Shown here: one piece after another, positions 4,263-8,451 of the stretch | How positions within the stretch are numbered: the first letter of the stretch is position 1 | Layout: the number at the start of each line of letters is the position of its first letter | DNA from: CAZFIO01 sp964519585 | GTDB taxonomy: Bacteria; Bacillota; Clostridia; Tissierellales; Tissierellaceae | DNA: 8,451 nt | Direction of reading: 5' to 3' | Assembly (NCBI GenBank): GCA_964519585.1 | Contig: CAZFIO010000095.1 | Coordinates: 1-8,451 of the forward strand | Notes under the pieces: model-generated | What the model saw: only the letters and a program-made list of their open reading frames with translations | Database searches by the model: none | Told to the model about the DNA's origin: nothing | Program-made: the position numbers and the translations under genes

Positions 4263-4291
4263 TTTATATCTGCCGGAAAGGGGATTTTTGT

Positions 4292-5209
4292 ATGTTTGCT
4301 TATTTTGTAAAAAGAATTGCTGCTGCTATAGCAACTCTTCTTTTAGTATCAACAATAACTTTTTTTCTAATGTTTTTAGTACCTGGTGGACCATTTTTAG
4401 CTGAAAAATCACCTTCACCACAAACACTAGCAGCCTTGGAAAAAAAGTATGGACTAGATAAACCTGTTTCAGTCCAGTATTTAAATTATATGAAGGGTCT
4501 AGCTAAGGGTGACTTAGGTCTGTCCATGAAACTCAGGGGCAGGACTGTAAATGATATTATAAAGGAAGGTTTTCCAGTTTCAGCAAAGATGGGGGGCATA
4601 GCAGTTTTGCTTGCTGTTACTCTAGGACTTATTATGGGTTCAATTGCTGCTCTAAACCGGGGCAAGTTTCTGGATAACCTGATTATAACTATAGCAACCT
4701 TTGGTATAGCAGTGCCCGGCTTTGTTGTTGCTACGGTCCTTATGTATTATTTTGGGGTGGTTTTAGAAATTCTACCGACCTTGGGTTTAAAATCTGCTAA
4801 GCACTATATATTGCCAGTTACTTCCTTAGCCTTTTATCCTACAGCCTATATATCAAGGCTTACCCGTTCAAGTATGTTGGATGTTTTGGGACAAGACTAT
4901 ATGAGGACTGCCAAGGCCAAGGGACTTTCTCAAACTATATCCCTCTTTAAGCATGCCCTTAGAAATGCAATTTTACCAGTAATCACATACTTAGGACCTC
5001 TCTTGGCATATATTTTAACAGGTAGTTTTGTTGTAGAAAAGATATTTACCATACCAGGTTTAGGAAGTCAATTTATAAGTTCCATCATTGGTAGAGATTA
5101 TCCTTTAATTATGGGGACCACAATATTTTTGGCCTTTTTAGTTATAACAATGAATGTGGTTGTTGATATAGTTTACCATATTGTAGACCCTAGAATTAAA
5201 TTGAAATAA
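4292..5209 (+). CDS. oppB: oligopeptide/dipeptide ABC transporter permease, OppB/DppB type
   Basis: This is one of two membrane subunits forming the channel of a peptide/nickel-class ABC importer. The length of 305 residues is typical. The DppB-type N-terminus (YFVKRIAAAIATLLLVSTIT) contains TM1 at about 9-29. An extracytoplasmic segment follows, with KKYGLDKPVSVQYLNYMKGL (51-70) and GDLGLSMKLRGRTV (73-86), both typical of the family. Further membrane segments lie near 101-120, 131-154, 172-187, 229-249 and 272-295. The cytoplasmic EAA loop that docks on the ATPases is DYMRTAKAKGLS...KHALRNAILPV (202-230). The C-terminus VDPRIKLK is characteristic. The ribosome binding site is GGAAAGGGGA (4275-4284). 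It is the first gene of the operon, 12 bases before the next. Substrate class (peptide or nickel) cannot be set from this subunit. Confidence 0.93.
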   Translation: MFAYFVKRIAAAIATLLLVSTITFFLMFLVPGGPFLAEKSPSPQTLAALEKKYGLDKPVSVQYLNYMKGLAKGDLGLSMKLRGRTVNDIIKEGFPVSAKMGGIAVLLAVTLGLIMGSIAALNRGKFLDNLIITIATFGIAVPGFVVATVLMYYFGVVLEILPTLGLKSAKHYILPVTSLAFYPTAYISRLTRSSMLDVLGQDYMRTAKAKGLSQTISLFKHALRNAILPVITYLGPLLAYILTGSFVVEKIFTIPGLGSQFISSIIGRDYPLIMGTTIFLAFLVITMNVVVDIVYHIVDPRIKLK

Positions 5210-5221
5210 GGAGGCAGAATC

Positions 5222-6271
5222 ATGCTTGAAAAAGGCAATCCTTTGAGTTTTCACTTGGATGTGTCTGACTTTTTACCAGCAGATGAAAGTGAAAAACAAA
5301 GTGTAGAGGTAATGCGTGAAAGTGTAAGTTTTTGGAAGGGTGGATTTCAACGACTAGTAAAAAACAAACTAGCCATGGTTTCCCTTTCTGTTATTATAAT
5401 AATTATGTTTTTTTCATTTGTAGTTCCAAAGTTCTACCCCTACTCCTATGAAGAACAGGTTCGTGGCAGTGAAAACCTATATATTATGGAGTATTCGGCA
5501 GAAGAACTAGCTAGGATAGAAGCCGGGGAGAAGGTTTTTCCCCATATACTAGGAACTGATAGCCTTGGTAGGGACACTGCTGTAAGGGTTATGATGGGAA
5601 GTAAGATTTCCCTACTAGTAGGTATCATTGCCAGTGGAATAATCTTAGTAGTTGGTTCTATATATGGAGCCATTTCGGGATACTTTGGTGGCAAGGTTGA
5701 TATGATTATGATGAGGCTTGTAGATGTAATCTACACTGTGCCTGATATTCTTATAATTATCTTATTTATGGTTACCTTTAAGCACCCCCTTAAAGAATTG
5801 GCTGAGAAGTCCCCAGCCTTTGCCTGGATAAATGTAATAGGGGTTGGGCTTATTAGTATTTTTATAGTTTTTTCCTTGCTCTACTGGGTAGGGATGGCTA
5901 GAATTGTAAGGGGTCAAATTTTAAGTCTTAAGGAGCAGGAGTTTGTTACTGCGGCTAGGGCCCTAGGTGCTTCTCACTCTAGGATTATTTCCAAGCATCT
6001 TTTAACAAACTCTATAGGAACTTTGATAGTTACCACAACACTTCAAATTCCGTCAGCTATATTTACTGAAAGTTTTTTAAGTTTTTTAGGACTAGGAGTA
6101 AATGCGCCAATGCCAAGTTTGGGTTCTTTAGCAGCCCAAGCCATAGGTGGAATAAGGTCCTATCCACATAGACTATTAGCACCAGCTATTACCATAAGCC
6201 TTATCATCTTATCCTTCAACCTTTTGGGCGATGGTCTTAGGGATGCTTTTGACCCAAGATTGAAGAATTAG
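5222..6271 (+). CDS. oppC: oligopeptide/dipeptide ABC transporter permease, OppC/DppC type
   Basis: This is the partner permease of the preceding gene, at 349 residues longer than the usual roughly 300. The extra length comes from an acidic N-terminal extension (about 1-35) before the OppC N-terminal helix (FWKGGFQRLVKNKLAMVSLSV, 37-57). More comes from an extracytoplasmic stretch about 76-106 and a KHPLKELAEKSPAF insertion (187-200) between membrane segments. The family motif HILGTDSLGRD is at 108-118. The EAA loop is EFVTAARALGASHSRIISKHLL (240-261), followed by GLGVNAPMPSLGSL (290-303) and the typical C-terminus DGLRDAFDPRLKN. TAAGGAGG (5207-5214), overlapping the oppB stop codon, is the ribosome binding site, so the two are translationally close. 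It would form the membrane pore as a heterodimer with OppB. Confidence 0.93.
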   Translation: MLEKGNPLSFHLDVSDFLPADESEKQSVEVMRESVSFWKGGFQRLVKNKLAMVSLSVIIIIMFFSFVVPKFYPYSYEEQVRGSENLYIMEYSAEELARIEAGEKVFPHILGTDSLGRDTAVRVMMGSKISLLVGIIASGIILVVGSIYGAISGYFGGKVDMIMMRLVDVIYTVPDILIIILFMVTFKHPLKELAEKSPAFAWINVIGVGLISIFIVFSLLYWVGMARIVRGQILSLKEQEFVTAARALGASHSRIISKHLLTNSIGTLIVTTTLQIPSAIFTESFLSFLGLGVNAPMPSLGSLAAQAIGGIRSYPHRLLAPAITISLIILSFNLLGDGLRDAFDPRLKN

Positions 6272-6280
6272 GAGGAAAAA

Positions 6281-7285
6281 ATGAATAATACTCTTTTAGA
6301 TATAAAAAATCTTAAACTTTCCTTCTTTACTCCTGCGGGAGAGGTAAAAGCTCTCAATGATGTAAATATTCGCATGGAGGAAGGAGATATACTAGGGATA
6401 GTTGGGGAAAGTGGTAGTGGTAAATCAGTAACTGCCTATTCAATTATGGGTTTAGTGCCCTTTCCCGGTAAAATAATTGATGGGTCCATTGAATTCAATG
6501 GTCGTATGATAAATGAAATGTCTGAAAAGGAATTAAGAGACATGAGGGGTAAGGATGTAAGTATAATCTTCCAAGACCCTATGACTTCACTTAACCCAGT
6601 TTATACCATAGGCAATCAGATTATGGAGGTTCTACTACTCCATACTGATATGAACAAGGCTGAAGCAAGAAAGCGTTCAGCAGAGTTATTGACCCTGGTA
6701 GGGATCAATGAACCAGAAAAAAGGCTGAGGCAATACCCCCATGAACTATCTGGAGGTATGAGGCAAAGGGTAATGATAGCCATAGCCCTAGCCTGTGAGC
6801 CTAAACTTCTCATAGCTGATGAACCTACTACAGCCCTGGATGTTACCATACAGGCCCAAATAATTGAGCTTATGATGGAATTAAAAGAAAAAATCAAAAT
6901 GTCCATCATTATGATTACCCATGACCTGGGTGTAGTTGCAAATATGTGTGAAAAGATTGTGGTTATGTATGGTGGAAAGATTGTGGAATCAGGAACAAAT
7001 TACGAAATCTTTCATAATCCACAACATGAATATACAAAAGGTTTAATAAGAAGCATACCAAAACTAACTGATACAGAACACAAGCAACTTATACCTATTA
7101 AGGGTACTCCAATAGATATGCTTAACCCACCTGCAGGTTGTCCTTTTGCTCCAAGGTGTGACAAGTGTATGAAAATATGCCTTAGGGAGATGCCAGAATA
7201 TACAAAGATTTCTGACACCCATGAATCTGCCTGTTGGCTTTTGCAAAAAGAAGAATTTCAGGCAAGATTGGGAGGTGAAGCATAA
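6281..7285 (+). CDS. oppD: oligopeptide/dipeptide ABC transporter ATPase, OppD/DppD type
   Basis: This is the first of two ATPases powering the importer; 334 residues is typical. Walker A is GESGSGKS (42-49), the Q-loop glutamine is Gln98 in FQDPMTSLNP, the ABC signature is LSGGM (156-160), Walker B is LLIADEP (176-182), and the switch histidine is His214 in ITHDLG. The C-terminal oligopeptide/dipeptide domain (about 235-325) has GTPIDMLNPPAGCPFAPRC and cysteines at 287, 293, 296, 300 and 318. In a DppD homologue of a thermophilic anaerobe, such cysteines bind a [4Fe-4S] cluster (established, from memory). The same is plausible here, with Cys296 as an additional residue. TTAGGAGG (6268-6275) overlaps the oppC stop. 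The gene ends in TAATG, sharing one base with oppF. Confidence 0.95.
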   Translation: MNNTLLDIKNLKLSFFTPAGEVKALNDVNIRMEEGDILGIVGESGSGKSVTAYSIMGLVPFPGKIIDGSIEFNGRMINEMSEKELRDMRGKDVSIIFQDPMTSLNPVYTIGNQIMEVLLLHTDMNKAEARKRSAELLTLVGINEPEKRLRQYPHELSGGMRQRVMIAIALACEPKLLIADEPTTALDVTIQAQIIELMMELKEKIKMSIIMITHDLGVVANMCEKIVVMYGGKIVESGTNYEIFHNPQHEYTKGLIRSIPKLTDTEHKQLIPIKGTPIDMLNPPAGCPFAPRCDKCMKICLREMPEYTKISDTHESACWLLQKEEFQARLGGEA

Positions 7286-8256
7286 TGGAAGGTCCTTTAA
7301 TAGAAGTTCAAGGTTTGAAACAATACTTCCCTGTAAGGGAAGGACTCTTTAAAACTAATTATGTTAAGGCAGTGGATGATATTTCCTTTCATATAAATAA
7401 AGGGGAAACATTGGGTATAGTTGGTGAATCTGGTTGTGGCAAGACTACAGCTGGAAGATCTATATTAAGACTTTATGAACCAACTGCTGGTAGAATAATT
7501 TATAATGGGGTAGATATAACCCATGTTGATATGATGCCCTATAGGAGGAAGATGCAGATAGTCTTCCAGGACCCCTATGCATCACTAAATCCTAGGATGA
7601 CTGTAGGGGATATTGTTGGAGAAGCTATAGATATTCATAAGTTGGCAAGATCGAAAAAAGATAGATCAAATAGGATTATTGAAATGCTAAACCGTGTAGG
7701 CCTAAACAGTGAGCATGCAAACAGGTACCCTCATGAATTCTCAGGGGGCCAAAGACAGAGAATTGGTATAGCTAGGGCCCTGGCCACTGAACCAGAATTT
7801 ATAGTTTGTGACGAACCAGTTTCAGCTTTGGATGTATCTATTCAGGCTCAAATTGTAAATATGTTCGAAGAGCTTCAAGATGAAATGGGGCTTACCTATC
7901 TTTTCATAGCCCATGATATTTCTGTTGTAAAGCATATAAGTGATCGTATAGGGGTTATGTACTTGGGAAAACTTGTTGAACTAGCAGATAGCTATGATCT
8001 TGTTTTCAACAGTGTCCATCCTTATACAAGGTCTTTAATTTCAGCTATACCTATACCAGACCCAGCTTCTGGAAAGGATAGCAGTAGGATAGTTTTGAAG
8101 GGGGATGTACCTAGTCCCTTAAACCCACCAAGTGGATGTAGGTTCCGTACCAGGTGCCCTTATGCAGATGATTTATGCAAGGAAGTAGAGCCAGAATTCA
8201 AAGAAGTATCAAGTGGGCACTTTGCAGCCTGTCACCATCTTGATAGGGTTAAATAA
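7285..8256 (+). CDS. oppF: oligopeptide/dipeptide ABC transporter ATPase, OppF/DppF type
   Basis: This is the second ATPase, 323 residues, expected to form a heterodimer with OppD. Walker A is GESGCGKT (47-54), the Q-loop is Gln95 in FQDPYASLNPRM, and the signature is FSGGQ (152-156) with Phe in place of the common Leu. Walker B is FIVCDEP (172-178) and the switch histidine is His210 in IAHDIS. The OppF-specific N-terminus LKQYFPVREGLF (11-22) and the C-terminal GDVPSPLNPPSGCRFRTRCP (273-292) fit the family. Cysteines at 285, 291, 298 and 316 match the metal-cluster pattern seen in OppD. Its ATG overlaps the oppD stop by one base, and GGAGGTG (7271-7277) lies inside oppD, indicating translational coupling and balanced subunit synthesis. 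Confidence 0.95.
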   Translation: MEGPLIEVQGLKQYFPVREGLFKTNYVKAVDDISFHINKGETLGIVGESGCGKTTAGRSILRLYEPTAGRIIYNGVDITHVDMMPYRRKMQIVFQDPYASLNPRMTVGDIVGEAIDIHKLARSKKDRSNRIIEMLNRVGLNSEHANRYPHEFSGGQRQRIGIARALATEPEFIVCDEPVSALDVSIQAQIVNMFEELQDEMGLTYLFIAHDISVVKHISDRIGVMYLGKLVELADSYDLVFNSVHPYTRSLISAIPIPDPASGKDSSRIVLKGDVPSPLNPPSGCRFRTRCPYADDLCKEVEPEFKEVSSGHFAACHHLDRVK

Positions 8257-8275
8257 ATATAAGATGCTTACTCAT

Positions 8276-8313
8276 GTTATAAATTTGCAAATACTTGTTT
8301 ATAACAGTGTAAT
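8276..8313 (+). promoter_or_regulatory. inverted repeat and possible internal promoter before the binding-protein gene
   Basis: GTTATAAA (8276-8283) and TTTATAAC (8298-8305) are a perfect 8-bp inverted repeat. Between them, and sharing one base with the left arm, is the palindrome ATTTGCAAAT (8283-8292). TTGCAA (8285-8290) and TGTAAT (8308-8313), 17 bp apart, could be a promoter overlapping this structure. Binding proteins are usually made in excess over the permease, so an extra promoter or an RNA-stabilising hairpin would make sense (inference). Confidence 0.4.
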
Positions 8314-8338
8314 ATAAATAATTTAAGGGGGAGAAAAA

Positions 8339-8451
8339 ATGAAGAAAATTGCATTACTTTTAGTTATTGTAATGGCAATAGGCGTTTTAGCTACCGGTTG
8401 TGGTGGCGACAAACCTAAGGAGCCAGACAATGGCGGTCAAACAGCTGGCCC
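8339..8451 (+). CDS. oppA: substrate-binding lipoprotein of the ABC importer (partial, N-terminus)
   Basis: Only 37 residues precede the window end. They show a lipoprotein signal peptide: MKK, a hydrophobic core (IALLLVIVMAIGVL, 4-17) and the lipobox ATGC with the lipidated Cys21. A flexible GGDKPKEPDNGG linker follows. The ATG is preceded by AAGGGGGAG (8325-8333). Position directly after oppBCDF makes this the expected family 5 extracytoplasmic peptide-binding protein, anchored to the outer face of the membrane. None of the ligand-binding domain is in view, so the assignment rests on context and signal type. Whether it binds peptides, nickel or another ligand cannot be judged. Confidence 0.75.
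   Translation, partial: MKKIALLLVIVMAIGVLATGCGGDKPKEPDNGGQTAG

Overview
The window looks like a low-GC anaerobic Firmicute of the Clostridia/Tissierellia kind. It has AT-rich intergenic DNA, strong AGGAGG-type ribosome binding sites, sigma-A-type promoters, tRNA genes with encoded CCA, and clostridial-looking proteins. An apparent selenoprotein gene also fits that group. The species cannot be named from the sequence.

Layout. Positions 1-1382 hold a truncated glutaminase remnant and a reverse-strand WrbA-type flavoprotein gene, punctuated by three copies of a palindromic interspersed repeat (1-55, 573-610, 1328-1382). Positions 1403-2345 form an RNA/tRNA-editing block: a consensus promoter, tRNA-Arg(CCT), tadA starting 10 nt after the tRNA CCA, a low-complexity purine tract, tRNA-Ser(CGA) and a strong intrinsic terminator. 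The usual Firmicute tadA-ffs-dnaX-recR order is not kept. Positions 2459-3107 hold a stand-alone nitroreductase-family gene. Positions 3079-3692 have no intact conventional gene but carry GC-rich hairpin repeats and an 11-bp tandem repeat.

The most interesting element is at 3603-3992. It is a small gene of about 96-99 codons that standard ORF calling misses because it is interrupted by an in-frame TGA at 3795-3797. Read as selenocysteine, the frame gives a continuous HesB/IscA-like protein with a Gly-Gly-Sec-Cys motif. A bacterial SECIS-like hairpin lies at the expected distance after the UGA, and an extended -10 promoter lies upstream. Its start codon is unusual: the best Shine-Dalgarno points to ATT.

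Positions 4156-8451 are an oligopeptide/dipeptide (or nickel) ABC importer operon in the order B-C-D-F-A: two permeases, two ATPases that overlap by one base, and the beginning of a substrate-binding lipoprotein cut by the window end. A TTGACA promoter with a 17-bp spacer and an AT-only leader hairpin precede it. A second possible promoter and an inverted repeat sit before the binding-protein gene.
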